Assembly (NCBI RefSeq): GCF_004119495.1 | Contig: NZ_NRQU01000008.1 | Coordinates: 1-64,000, forward strand | Direction: 5' to 3' | Source: Flavobacterium sp. YO12 | GTDB taxonomy: Bacteria > Bacteroidota > Bacteroidia > Flavobacteriales > Flavobacteriaceae | Length of the DNA: 64,000 nt | Shown: piece by piece, positions 45,673-54,339 of the stretch | How positions within the stretch are numbered: position 1 is the first letter of the stretch | How the letters are laid out: every line of letters begins with the position of its first letter | Made by a program: the position numbers and the translations under genes | The notes under the pieces: generated by a model | What the model was told of the DNA's origin: nothing | What the model saw: the letters and a program-made list of their open reading frames with translations, nothing else | Databases searched by the model: none

Positions 45673-48360
45673 ATGAACAAGACGCTTTTTTTATTCGCCT
45701 TATTTTTTACTTCTATATCCTTTTCTCAGAGTGTTCGTTTTGATGGAGTTATTCAGGACGAACAAAAAAATCCGTTGGAAATGGCCAATATTATGGCAGT
45801 TAACAACGGAACAAAAGCAATGGATTCTTATGGGATTACTAATGATAAAGGGAAGTTTCAGCTTACTTTAAAATCGAATACCTCTTATACAATCAAAGTA
45901 AGTTATCTTGGAATGAAATCTAAGGAAATTGCCGTTTCGGCCAAAACTGAAAATATCAGCCAGAATATTGTTTTAGATGGAGCAGGAATTGAATTGGAAG
46001 GAGTAGAAATTGTGCGTGAAATGCCAGTTTCTATAAAAGGAGATACAATTGTTTATAATGCCGATTCGTTTAAATCTGGAACAGAAAAGAAACTTGAGGA
46101 TGTTTTGAAGAAACTGCCGGGAGTGGAAGTAAATGCCGATGGAGAAATTGAAGTTGAAGGAAAAAAAGTGAGTAAATTGATGGTTGAAGGCAAAGACTTT
46201 TTTGACGGTGATACCAAATTAGGTGTTAAAAATATTCCAGCAGATGCCATTGATAAAGTACAGGTTCTTAGAAATTATAACGAAGTAAGTGCTTTAAAAG
46301 GCTTAGAAAACGATCAAGATAACGTAGCGATGAATATCAAACTAAAAGAAGGAAAGAAAAACTTTTGGTTTGGAGATGTTACCGCAGGAATTGGAGTTGC
46401 AGAACTAGACAGTCGATATATTATTAACCCAAAATTGTTTTATTACAGTCCAAAATACAGCATTAATTTAATCACCAATTTTAATAATATTGGAGAGCTG
46501 CCGCTTACCGCACAAGATTATTTTAAGTTTACCGGCGGTTTTAAAAATATGATGAAAAAGGGAGGGAGTTCTTTTAATGTTTCTTCAAATGATTTAGGAA
46601 TTTCTATTTTAAGAAATAATCGCGCCAAAGAAATTGAAACCAAATTTGGAGCAACAAACTTCGCTTATTCCGTTTCAAAAGCATGGAATATTAGCGGTTT
46701 TGGAATACTTTCGACTTCAAAAACAGATCTTGAAACCAAATCACAGACTACAATTCTTGATTCTGGAGATCAGCAGAAAAGAGATGAATTAACGCATCAA
46801 AAGAATAATTTGGGGCTTTTTAAATTAAGTTCAACCTATAAACCAAATGATAAATTTCAGTTTGATTATGATATTTTAACCAAATTATCAAAACAAAATG
46901 AGGATACTGATTTGCTGCGCGAATCAATTGTAAATAATGCCTCAACAGTTGAAACTATTTTGACTGGCAAAAAACAAGATCCGACATCAATAAATCAAAA
47001 TTTGAGTTTGTATTATACACAAAGTACCAAGAATATATTTGCTTTTGAAATGCAGCATCTATATCAAGATGAAAATCCGTTTTATAACGCCAATTTGCGC
47101 ACGCAGCCATTTGATTTGTCAGGCTATATTTCTGGTCAAAAAAGGAATGATCTCAATCAAAACCGATTTGTAAAGACTAATAAACTAGATGCTAAGTTGG
47201 ATTATTATTATATGGTAACACCAAAAAGCAACATCAATATTACTTTAGGAAATACCTATTCGTATCAGGATTTTAATTCTCATATTTTTCAGATGTTAGA
47301 TAACGGAGATAAAAATGATTTGAATGATGCGGCCAATAATAATGATGTAAATTATAATTTTAATGATGTCTTTCTAGGTTTTCATTATAAAATCCTAACA
47401 GGAAAATTTACTTTGACTCCTGGAGTAAGCGTACATTCATACCAAATGACAAATACGCAGTTAGGTACAAACTACTCGCAAAATTTTGTAAAAGTACTGC
47501 CTGATTTCTTCGCTTTATATCAAATCAAAAAATCAGAAACGCTGACCTATAATTTCTCTTTAACCAATGATTTTACAGATATTAATCAGTTAGCTGCGGG
47601 TTATGTTTTGTCTGATTACAGCAGTTTATTTCGCGGTAATAGATTTCTGGAAAATGCGACTTCTCAAGTACATTCGCTTCGTTACTTTAAATACAATATG
47701 TTTAATTTTGAGAATATTTTTGCCAATGCATCTTACACTAAAAAAGTAGATGCTATAAAAACCAAAGCCGATTTTGAAGGAATTAATCAATCATCAACAC
47801 CATACAATTCAAATTTAGCCGATGAAACTTTTAGCGGAATGGGAACTTACGGACGTTCTTTCTTGAAAAATTATAAAGCGTCGGCAACTGCAAGTTTAAA
47901 CTGGTCGAAATTCAACAATATTCAAAATGATAAACTGGCAACGACAGAAAGTTTTGTGCAGAGCTACACATTAAAGGCATCGACAAATTATAAAAACTTC
48001 CCCAATATTGAATTTGGATACAATGCGTTAATCAACAAATACAGCGGTTCTACTTATTATACAGATAAGCCATTTGCCCGACTAGATTATTACTTTTTAA
48101 AAAGTTTTTCGTTTGTTTCAGAATATGAATTCTACCATTATTATAACGGAAATAAAACCGTAGATAACGAATATGATTTCTTGAGCGCCAGTTTAATTTA
48201 CCAAAAAAAGAACAGTAAATGGGAATACAAAGTTTCTGCAACAAACTTATTAAATACAAAATATCTTAACGACGACAGCTTCTCGCAGTTCTCTACAAGG
48301 GTTTCTCAATATACCGTTCAGCCGCGATATATCATATTCTCAATGAAATACAATTTATAG
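45673..48360 (+). CDS. Outer-membrane beta-barrel receptor with carboxypeptidase-like domain
   Basis: An 895-residue TonB-receptor-like protein. A signal peptide (about 1-18) is followed by a CarboxypepD_reg-like domain (about 20-105: VRFDGVIQDEQKNPLEMANIMAV) and a plug (about 120-215: SVKIGD-like region, EDVLKKLPGVEVNADGEIEVEGKKVSKLMVEGKDFFDGD). The barrel runs to the C-terminal FSMKYNL. ATG 45673 directly follows a TTG and is the better start. The plug resembles the type found beside GLPGLI proteins. The substrate is unknown. Confidence 0.87.
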   Translation: MNKTLFLFALFFTSISFSQSVRFDGVIQDEQKNPLEMANIMAVNNGTKAMDSYGITNDKGKFQLTLKSNTSYTIKVSYLGMKSKEIAVSAKTENISQNIVLDGAGIELEGVEIVREMPVSIKGDTIVYNADSFKSGTEKKLEDVLKKLPGVEVNADGEIEVEGKKVSKLMVEGKDFFDGDTKLGVKNIPADAIDKVQVLRNYNEVSALKGLENDQDNVAMNIKLKEGKKNFWFGDVTAGIGVAELDSRYIINPKLFYYSPKYSINLITNFNNIGELPLTAQDYFKFTGGFKNMMKKGGSSFNVSSNDLGISILRNNRAKEIETKFGATNFAYSVSKAWNISGFGILSTSKTDLETKSQTTILDSGDQQKRDELTHQKNNLGLFKLSSTYKPNDKFQFDYDILTKLSKQNEDTDLLRESIVNNASTVETILTGKKQDPTSINQNLSLYYTQSTKNIFAFEMQHLYQDENPFYNANLRTQPFDLSGYISGQKRNDLNQNRFVKTNKLDAKLDYYYMVTPKSNINITLGNTYSYQDFNSHIFQMLDNGDKNDLNDAANNNDVNYNFNDVFLGFHYKILTGKFTLTPGVSVHSYQMTNTQLGTNYSQNFVKVLPDFFALYQIKKSETLTYNFSLTNDFTDINQLAAGYVLSDYSSLFRGNRFLENATSQVHSLRYFKYNMFNFENIFANASYTKKVDAIKTKADFEGINQSSTPYNSNLADETFSGMGTYGRSFLKNYKASATASLNWSKFNNIQNDKLATTESFVQSYTLKASTNYKNFPNIEFGYNALINKYSGSTYYTDKPFARLDYYFLKSFSFVSEYEFYHYYNGNKTVDNEYDFLSASLIYQKKNSKWEYKVSATNLLNTKYLNDDSFSQFSTRVSQYTVQPRYIIFSMKYNL

Positions 48361-48452
48361 TATTTTAGTTACATTATTTTAGATTTAAGTGTTCCGATTC
48401 AGACAATAAAGAAATACCTTTGCGCAACAAAATTAACCACAAAATTTTAGTC

Positions 48453-50687
48453 ATGCGCAATCTTATTTGGAGTTTAATGCTCTTGTTTAGCGGAATGTCT
48501 GCATTCTCCCAGACAAAAACAATTGAAAAAGGATCATATCTATCTACAGATAAAGGTCAAAAAATCAAGCTTAATTTATTAGATAATAATAAATATGAGT
48601 TGATTCTATATTCTGGTGATTATGAAATCAAAGGAGATTCATTACTTTTTGTACAAAATGGAAAAGATAAAAATATTTTTGATCTTTCTTTTGTAAACAA
48701 TAGTAAAGCAAAAAAGATCAAAGTAAAATTTATAGATCCAGCCTATTATCCTTTTTATATTGGAACTCAAAAGGGATCAGATTCAGTTCAATATCAAAGT
48801 TTGATAGATATAAAAACCAAGTTAGACCCTAATTGGATCAAAGCCGATTTAGAGTTTGAAATTGATAAAGCAAATTTTTTGTATTTAGTGTATGAAGGCT
48901 ACGAAGGAAGTTCTAGTGTTTATAAATATGCTTTACCAAAAGAAGTTTCAGAAATAACAATTAAGTATGAATTGCCAGTTTTAGGTGATTTAAAGCTGTC
49001 TGGTTTTTTTGATCAAAAGATTGGCGGGTTGAAAATTTCTGAGAAAGCAGGAAAAAATCCGTTGACATTTTTTAATGAAAAAAATGCTCAGCCAGAGAAA
49101 TCTCAAAAAGTTATTCCGCTCGAAAGTAAAACTGTTTCAAACTGGACTTATCCAGGAAAAGAAGAAGCTTTAGCAGCATCAGCTGCAGCAGACAGCGTTG
49201 CAGAACCTCTTTCCCTTGATAGTATTGCAGCGGTAAGCCAAGTAGATTTTAAGCTTAAGATAGAAAATAATCTAAAAAATGCACTTGCAGCAACCAAACA
49301 AGTCAAAGATAAATTTTTAGTAGTTGTAGTGAATGGCAAAGATTCTGCAAAAACTGATTTTGATTTCTTTATAAAAGGTCAGGAAACACAGATTGGATAT
49401 AATATGTATACCGAATACAATCCTCAATATGATGTGTACAATTTTTATTTGGCAGGAGCCGAAGATAAAAAATGGCTGAAAAACAATAAAATTGCAAACG
49501 ATCCAGCTATAATAGTTTTGAATGGTGATGGAGAAGTATTAGCACAAGCAAAATCAGATTTAGCAGGCAAGGAATATCAATTTGGATATTACAGTGATTT
49601 TTACCGTCAGTTAAAACGTGCAGATGCTTTTTTAGTTTTTGATAAAGCAATAAAAAATAAAAAAGCAACAGATGCAGATTTGATAAACGCTTTTAATAAA
49701 GTTTCAGCTTTAGAAGTTTCATACGATTATGATACTAATGATGTAACAGATCCTAATTCAACAGATTTTGTAGTAACGAAAGCAGTCCAAGATAAAAAAG
49801 GAATCGAAAAGATTTGGAAAAAACTTATTGAAACACATCAAAAAGATACCAAACCAAATATGCTTTTGGTAGAAACGATTTTAAAAGAAATCAAAGATCA
49901 AGGATTTACTAAACAGCTTTTTAAGGAAGAAAAGATTCTTAATGACACCGATTTCTTAGCAATAGATTATTTGATAAAACACTATGATGCTATTGAAAAA
50001 ATAAACAAAGAGGTTGAAAACAGTACAGTCGAATCGGCTGACGGAATGAAAATAGGAAACCTAAGCGCCGAAATTTCATTTGCTTTACAGCAAGATACTT
50101 ATGCAGCACAAGATGAAACCGAAGGGAAGACAAGTCAAGATAAAGCTATTGCGGTATACAAAAAGTTAATTGCAGCAGGAAAAGGTGGTTTTGACTGCTA
50201 CAAAAATTATTTAAACTATCTAAGTCAAGAGGCGGAAAAGAATGGTAATGATGCTGCTCTTTTAAAAGAATTCAGCGCTTATTTTGAGACTTATTTGTCA
50301 ACAGAAAAAGGAAATGCAATTCAGCGCTTAGACGATTTATTTGCAACAATCGATTATAATTCTGATTATTCGTATAACGGATGGAATTCATTCAAAGAAT
50401 ATAATTCAAACCTTTGCAACTCGGCAGCGTGGGCAGTTGTTTTAAAACCTGAGAATGCTGATTATATAAAATCAGCAATCAATTGGTCAGAATATAGTTT
50501 GGTTGTAACCAAGAATAATCCCTACTATTTAGACACTTTAGCACAATTATATTATAAAGACGGGCAGAAACAAAAAGCAATTGAAACGCAAACATTGGCT
50601 GTGAAATATTTGAATCCTCAGGTTGAAGCAGAAACGGCTGCAGAAATTAAAGAGACATTAACTAAAATGCAAAACGGAACGTATTAA
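48453..50687 (+). CDS. Exported thioredoxin-like/TPR protein, function unknown
   Basis: A 744-residue protein with a signal peptide (MRNLIWSLMLLFSGMSAFSQ). Residues about 25-235 form a beta-rich region. About 270-410 look like a thioredoxin-type fold without a CxxC (KDKFLVVVVNGKDSAKTDFDFFIKGQ, AIIVLNGDGEVLAQ). About 420-744 are helical with TPR-like units near the end (NAADYIKSAINWSEYSLVVTKNNPYYLDTLAQLYYKDGQKQKAIE, read approximately). An Ala/Glu-rich linker lies near 230-250. I cannot name the family. ATG 48453 gives the signal peptide. Confidence 0.75.
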   Translation: MRNLIWSLMLLFSGMSAFSQTKTIEKGSYLSTDKGQKIKLNLLDNNKYELILYSGDYEIKGDSLLFVQNGKDKNIFDLSFVNNSKAKKIKVKFIDPAYYPFYIGTQKGSDSVQYQSLIDIKTKLDPNWIKADLEFEIDKANFLYLVYEGYEGSSSVYKYALPKEVSEITIKYELPVLGDLKLSGFFDQKIGGLKISEKAGKNPLTFFNEKNAQPEKSQKVIPLESKTVSNWTYPGKEEALAASAAADSVAEPLSLDSIAAVSQVDFKLKIENNLKNALAATKQVKDKFLVVVVNGKDSAKTDFDFFIKGQETQIGYNMYTEYNPQYDVYNFYLAGAEDKKWLKNNKIANDPAIIVLNGDGEVLAQAKSDLAGKEYQFGYYSDFYRQLKRADAFLVFDKAIKNKKATDADLINAFNKVSALEVSYDYDTNDVTDPNSTDFVVTKAVQDKKGIEKIWKKLIETHQKDTKPNMLLVETILKEIKDQGFTKQLFKEEKILNDTDFLAIDYLIKHYDAIEKINKEVENSTVESADGMKIGNLSAEISFALQQDTYAAQDETEGKTSQDKAIAVYKKLIAAGKGGFDCYKNYLNYLSQEAEKNGNDAALLKEFSAYFETYLSTEKGNAIQRLDDLFATIDYNSDYSYNGWNSFKEYNSNLCNSAAWAVVLKPENADYIKSAINWSEYSLVVTKNNPYYLDTLAQLYYKDGQKQKAIETQTLAVKYLNPQVEAETAAEIKETLTKMQNGTY

Positions 50688-50707
50688 AATCAATATTTGA
50701 TAAAAAT

Positions 50708-50740
50708 GAAATGGCTGTCTATATTGACAGTCATTTTTGT
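50708..50740 (+). terminator. Terminator after the TPR protein
   Basis: AATGGCTGTC pairs with GACAGTCATT, followed by TTTTG. Confidence 0.75.
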
Positions 50741-50830
50741 TTATTAATCGTTGCTATTTGCTGTTTTTGATGTAAAAAATTGAAAAAATTGCCTCGAAAT
50801 GCTTAAGTTTGAAATACTAAATTAAAATGT

Positions 50831-52297
50831 ATGAAAAACAAAATGCTCCTTGTTTTACTTGCCTCTGGCGCACTGACTTTTGCACAGGCAATTAAAAAAC
50901 CGTTAGTTTCGGCAATAACAGATAAAGATCTTAGAACCGATATGTATCAAATGGCTGGAGATCATTTTAATGGTCGTGAAGCCGGAACACTTGATGAACT
51001 AAAAGTATCGATGTGGCTTGCTAATAAAGCTAAAGAAGCCGGAATGGCTCCAGCTGGAGACGATGGAACTTATTTTCAGTTTTTTGATTTGTACAGACAT
51101 CAGGTTACGCCAAATACAAAATTTAAAATAGGCAAGAAAGAATATAAATTATGGAAAGATGTTCTGGTTGCAGAAACAACTAATGTAAAAGTTGAAGGTT
51201 CTTTAGTGTATTTGGGAGCCGCAACAAAAGAAGAAATCGAAAAAGCCGACATTAAAGGAAAAGCAGTTGTTTTACTGGCTTCAAAAGAAGGAATTGCTGA
51301 TGATATTTCGCTTTTCGACAGAAGATATCCGGGTTTAGTTCGAAATAAATATTATGATCTTGTTGTAAAAAAAGGTGCCGTAGCGCTTATTATGGTTGCT
51401 GACGAATTAGCAGAACAAAGCTGGTCTCAAGTTGAACCACAAATGACAAGAGGAATTTACGGAATTGAAGGTTTCCGTGACAAAATAGGTGCAACAATGC
51501 CAGTTTTTTGGGTACACGGAGATCAATTAGAATATTTAAAAACGACAAAAGATATTTTGTCAACAGAAGTAGTTTCTGAAACCTATAAATATCCTTCAGT
51601 AAATGTTGTGGGTACAATTGCAGGAACTGACCCTAAGCTGAAAAATGAATATGTACTTTTCAGTGGTCATCAAGATCATGACGGAGTACGTCAAAAATAT
51701 GGTCAGGATTCTATTTATAACGGAGCAGATGATAATGCAAGTACTTGTGTAGCAATGCTGGCAATTGCAAGAGCCTATAAAAAACAGCCGGGAAAAAGAA
51801 CAGCTTTGTTTGTATTTCATGGTTCTGAAGAACGCGGATTGTTAGGATCGAGATGGTATGCAGCACATCCGACAGTTCCAGAAAAAGACATTGTAGCAGT
51901 TTTAAACGGTGATATGATTGGAAGAAACAATGTAAATCAAGCAGCATTGCTTGGCTCTAGTTCTCCTCATGAAAATTCATCTGATTTAGTAGCCATTGCC
52001 AAAAAAGCAAATGATGAAGGACCAAAATTTGATTTAGATAAACTTTGGGACAGACCAGAACATCCAGAGTATTTTTACTTCCGTTCAGATCATTTGCCTT
52101 ATGCGAAAAGAGGAATTCCTGCCGTTTTCTTTACAAGCGTGCTGCACAGCCAATATCATACTCCAATGGATGAGTCTGAAAATATTGATTACGTAAAACT
52201 GCGTAAAATGACAGAATGGATGTATCGTACAGGTTGGATTTTATCAAATGATGCCAATCGTCCTAAAACGTTGCCAAATGTGCAATTAGAGCGATAA
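50831..52297 (+). CDS. M28 family zinc metallopeptidase
   Basis: A 488-residue exported aminopeptidase-like enzyme. It has a signal peptide (about 1-18), an inserted PA-like domain (about 120-260) and the M28 catalytic core. The expected ligands and catalytic residues are visible: FSGHQDHDG, NGADDNASTC, HGSEERGLLGSRW (catalytic Glu and zinc Glu), LNGDMIGRN and SQYHTPMDES. It removes N-terminal amino acids from peptides in the periplasm. It is not flanked by a transporter and ends near a repeat. Confidence 0.93.
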   Translation: MKNKMLLVLLASGALTFAQAIKKPLVSAITDKDLRTDMYQMAGDHFNGREAGTLDELKVSMWLANKAKEAGMAPAGDDGTYFQFFDLYRHQVTPNTKFKIGKKEYKLWKDVLVAETTNVKVEGSLVYLGAATKEEIEKADIKGKAVVLLASKEGIADDISLFDRRYPGLVRNKYYDLVVKKGAVALIMVADELAEQSWSQVEPQMTRGIYGIEGFRDKIGATMPVFWVHGDQLEYLKTTKDILSTEVVSETYKYPSVNVVGTIAGTDPKLKNEYVLFSGHQDHDGVRQKYGQDSIYNGADDNASTCVAMLAIARAYKKQPGKRTALFVFHGSEERGLLGSRWYAAHPTVPEKDIVAVLNGDMIGRNNVNQAALLGSSSPHENSSDLVAIAKKANDEGPKFDLDKLWDRPEHPEYFYFRSDHLPYAKRGIPAVFFTSVLHSQYHTPMDESENIDYVKLRKMTEWMYRTGWILSNDANRPKTLPNVQLER

Positions 52298-52337
52298 ACG
52301 ATTTTTATAGATTAGGTTTGATCTGTATTATTGTTTG

Positions 52338-52482
52338 AACGCAGATGACACGAATTTACTTCGTAAAGACGCGGATGAAAACGGATTTTATTTTATATTC
52401 TGCTCAAAGCAGAAAATAAACAAAGAAAAAAAATCCGTGTCATCTGCGTTTTCGCGATAGCGAATCCGTGTCATCTGCGTCC
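52338..52482. repeat. Dispersed-type repeat with ATCCGTGTCATCTGCG units
   Basis: ACGCAGATGACACG (52339-52352) is opposed by two copies of CCGTGTCATCTGCGT (52435-52449 and 52466-52480). An inner ACGGATTT/AAATCCGT pair (52380-52387, 52431-52438) is also present. A second small palindrome TTCGCGATAGCGAA separates the last two copies. No ORF. Confidence 0.6.
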
Positions 52483-52504
52483 AATTTATATGCTGTAAAA
52501 AAAG

Positions 52505-52535
52505 AATGGCTGTCTAAAATTAATAGACAGCCATT
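52505..52535 (-). terminator. Terminator of metK
   Basis: AATGGCTGTCTA pairs with TAGACAGCCATT; on the minus strand a T-rich tail follows. It lies 24 nt past the metK stop. Confidence 0.85.
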
Positions 52536-52558
52536 TTTATATTAAAGAATCTGAATTA

Positions 52559-53809
52559 TTACAATCCAAATGCAGCTTTTACTTGGTCAACAAAATCAAG
52601 TTTTTCCCATGTAAACAAATCAACAGTAACTGTTTTTGTGTTTCCTCCAGGAGCAGAGAAAGTTTTAGTAACCGTTTCTGGTTTACGTCCCATATGTCCG
52701 TAAGCAGCGGTTTCACTGTAAATAGGATTTCTTAATTTTAATCTTTGCTCGATAAAGTAAGGACGCATATCAAAGATAGCTTCTACTTTTTTAGCGATTT
52801 CACCGTTAGTTAAGTTTACTTTAGAAGTTCCGTAAGTTTCAATGAAAATACCCATTGGTTCAGCAACTCCAATTGCGTAAGAAACCTGTACTAAGATTTC
52901 GTCAGCAACACCAGCAGCAACTAAGTTTTTAGCGATATGACGAGTTGCGTAAGCAGCACTTCTATCTACTTTACTTGGATCTTTTCCAGAGAATGCACCA
53001 CCACCGTGAGCACCTTTTCCACCGTAAGTATCAACGATGATTTTTCTTCCAGTTAAACCAGTATCTCCGTGAGGACCTCCAATAACGAATTTTCCTGTTG
53101 GGTTAATATGGTAGTTGATTTTATCATTGAATAAATGAGCGTGAGCTGGGTTTTTAGCAATGATTCTTGGAATTAAAATTTCAACAATATCTTTTTTGAT
53201 TTTAGCAAGCATTGCAGCTTCTTCGTCAAAATCATCATGTTGAGTTGAGATAACAATCGCATCAATACGAGTTGGTTTGTTATCGTCGCTGTATTCTAAA
53301 GTTACCTGAGATTTAGCATCTGGACGTAAATAAGTGATTTCGTTATTTTCGCGTCTTAAGATTGCTAATTCTTGTAATAATTTATGAGATAAATCAAGCG
53401 CTAATGGCATGAAGTTTTCAGTTTCGTTTGTAGCGTAACCAAACATCATTCCTTGGTCACCAGCACCTTGCTCTTCTGGCTTAGCTCTGTCAACACCTTG
53501 ATTAATGTCTGCAGACTGCTCGTGAATTGCAGAAAGAATTCCACAAGAATTTGCTTCAAACATGTACTCGCTTTTAGTATATCCAATTTTACGGATTACG
53601 TCGCGTGCAATTTGCTGTACATCAAGATAAGTATTCGATTTTACTTCACCAGCTAAAATTACCTGACCAGTAGTAACAAGAGTTTCACAAGCTACTTTTG
53701 AGTCAGCATCAAATGCCAAAAAGTTATCAATTAATGCATCCGAAATTTGATCTGCAACTTTGTCTGGATGCCCTTCACTAACAGATTCTGACGTAAATAA
53801 ATAAGCCAT
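52559..53809 (-). CDS. metK: S-adenosylmethionine synthetase
   Basis: A 416-residue enzyme making SAM from methionine and ATP. It shows [51 protein letters not shown], the signature [12 protein letters not shown] and the phosphate loop [27 protein letters not shown]. It is slightly longer than E. coli MetK (384) through insertions typical of Bacteroidota. It stands divergent from the methionine-linked leader and receptor, with a leader of about 180 nt of its own. Confidence 0.98.
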   Translation of the reverse strand: MAYLFTSESVSEGHPDKVADQISDALIDNFLAFDADSKVACETLVTTGQVILAGEVKSNTYLDVQQIARDVIRKIGYTKSEYMFEANSCGILSAIHEQSADINQGVDRAKPEEQGAGDQGMMFGYATNETENFMPLALDLSHKLLQELAILRRENNEITYLRPDAKSQVTLEYSDDNKPTRIDAIVISTQHDDFDEEAAMLAKIKKDIVEILIPRIIAKNPAHAHLFNDKINYHINPTGKFVIGGPHGDTGLTGRKIIVDTYGGKGAHGGGAFSGKDPSKVDRSAAYATRHIAKNLVAAGVADEILVQVSYAIGVAEPMGIFIETYGTSKVNLTNGEIAKKVEAIFDMRPYFIEQRLKLRNPIYSETAAYGHMGRKPETVTKTFSAPGGNTKTVTVDLFTWEKLDFVDQVKAAFGL

Positions 53810-53859
53810 AATAATGTATTAAATTTAAAATTAAGCGAGAAAAATAATTGCTAAAAAGG

Positions 53860-53884
53860 GCTAAAGGAGAGTTTCTGCTTTAGC
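53860..53884 (-). terminator. Terminator-like hairpin in the metK leader
   Basis: On the minus strand GCTAAAG pairs with CTTTAGC around an 11-nt loop, followed by CCTTTTT. The hairpin overlaps the stop codon of the short leader ORF, 50 nt before the metK start. A second TTTTTAGC just downstream could pair with the same 5' arm. Confidence 0.45.
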
Positions 53885-53935
53885 ATTTTTTACTACTGAA
53901 ATATTTGTTTCAGCATCCATAACGAACCGTTTCAT
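53861..53935 (-). CDS. Possible 24-residue leader peptide of metK
   Basis: An ATG-started ORF on the metK strand: begins MKRFVMDAETN and ends NAKAETLL. It lies within the leader between the predicted promoter and metK, and its stop codon falls in the 3' arm of the hairpin. It has only two Met codons and no Cys, so simple Met-codon stalling is not obvious. Its last residues (AETLL) resemble the end of the divergent leader at 54.15 kb (AEILL), possibly by chance. Confidence 0.35.
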   Translation of the reverse strand: MKRFVMDAETNISVVKNAKAETLL

Positions 53936-53982
53936 TATGAAGAGGTTGCAATCAGTTCAAATTTTTCCTCTGTATTCGCGTG

Positions 53983-54011
53983 CAAAGGTATAAAACCATT
54001 TTGATTTGCAA
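53983..54011 (-). promoter_or_regulatory. Candidate metK promoter
   Basis: On the minus strand TTG, an 18-nt spacer and TACCTTTG (a full TAnnTTTG match at 53983-53990). The transcript would have a leader of about 170 nt that contains two further hairpins (ATAATGAA/TTCGTTAT and CTGAAA/TTTCAG). Confidence 0.5.
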
Positions 54012-54101
54012 ATCAAAGTTTTGATTTTTTTGTTTTTTTAGGCGTAAATTTAACATAACATACTAAATTGATAGGGTAGTAGAAATTATTTCTGTTTTTG
54101 T

Positions 54102-54132
54102 TTGGTCGATTCAAAAATAGTTTGCAACTTTG
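54102..54132 (+). promoter_or_regulatory. Candidate promoter of leader peptide 1
   Basis: TTG at 54102-54104, 20-nt spacer, CAACTTTG at 54125-54132. Transcription would start about 15 nt before the leader ATG. Confidence 0.5.
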
Positions 54133-54153
54133 CCCCATCAAAATAACAAAAAA

Positions 54154-54222
54154 ATGAAAACAACAGTTTGCAATATGATGTCTTGTAAGATGCCGGAGTT
54201 ATCCGCAGAGATACTATTGTAG
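54154..54222 (+). CDS. Leader peptide 1, Met/Cys-containing, 22 residues
   Basis: The ORF begins MKTTVCNMMSCKMPEL and ends AEILL. Five of 22 codons are Met (one initiator) and two are Cys, clustered at residues 6-13. It is followed at once by an intrinsic terminator (54250-54277). The segment GCAGAG at 54205-54210, inside the ORF just after the Met/Cys cluster, can pair with CTCTGC of the terminator 5' arm (54251-54256). A ribosome stalled at Met or Cys codons would leave this segment free to form an antiterminator. The regulated gene would be the TonB receptor. Confidence 0.6.
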   Translation: MKTTVCNMMSCKMPELSAEILL

Positions 54223-54249
54223 TTTTTTTTCAAAAATATATACATAGAA

Positions 54250-54277
54250 CCTCTGCAGATTGCAGAGGTTTTTTTTT
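54250..54277 (+). terminator. Attenuator terminator 1
   Basis: CCTCTGCA (54250-54257) pairs with TGCAGAGG (54261-54268) around a 3-nt loop, then nine T residues. It lies between leader peptide 1 and the receptor gene, so full expression requires read-through. Confidence 0.85.
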
Positions 54278-54339
54278 GCACAAGAACGACTGTAATTCTT
54301 TTTTAAAACCAAACAAAACACTAATTAATCAGAAAAACA

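Noticed and set aside
53930..53975. GATTGCAACC in the metK leader as a second S-box riboswitch
   Set aside because: The GAGGGA/GGCCC kink-turn half, the GGTGCTAA junction and a closing P1 are missing. It is kept only as a structured leader of unknown type.
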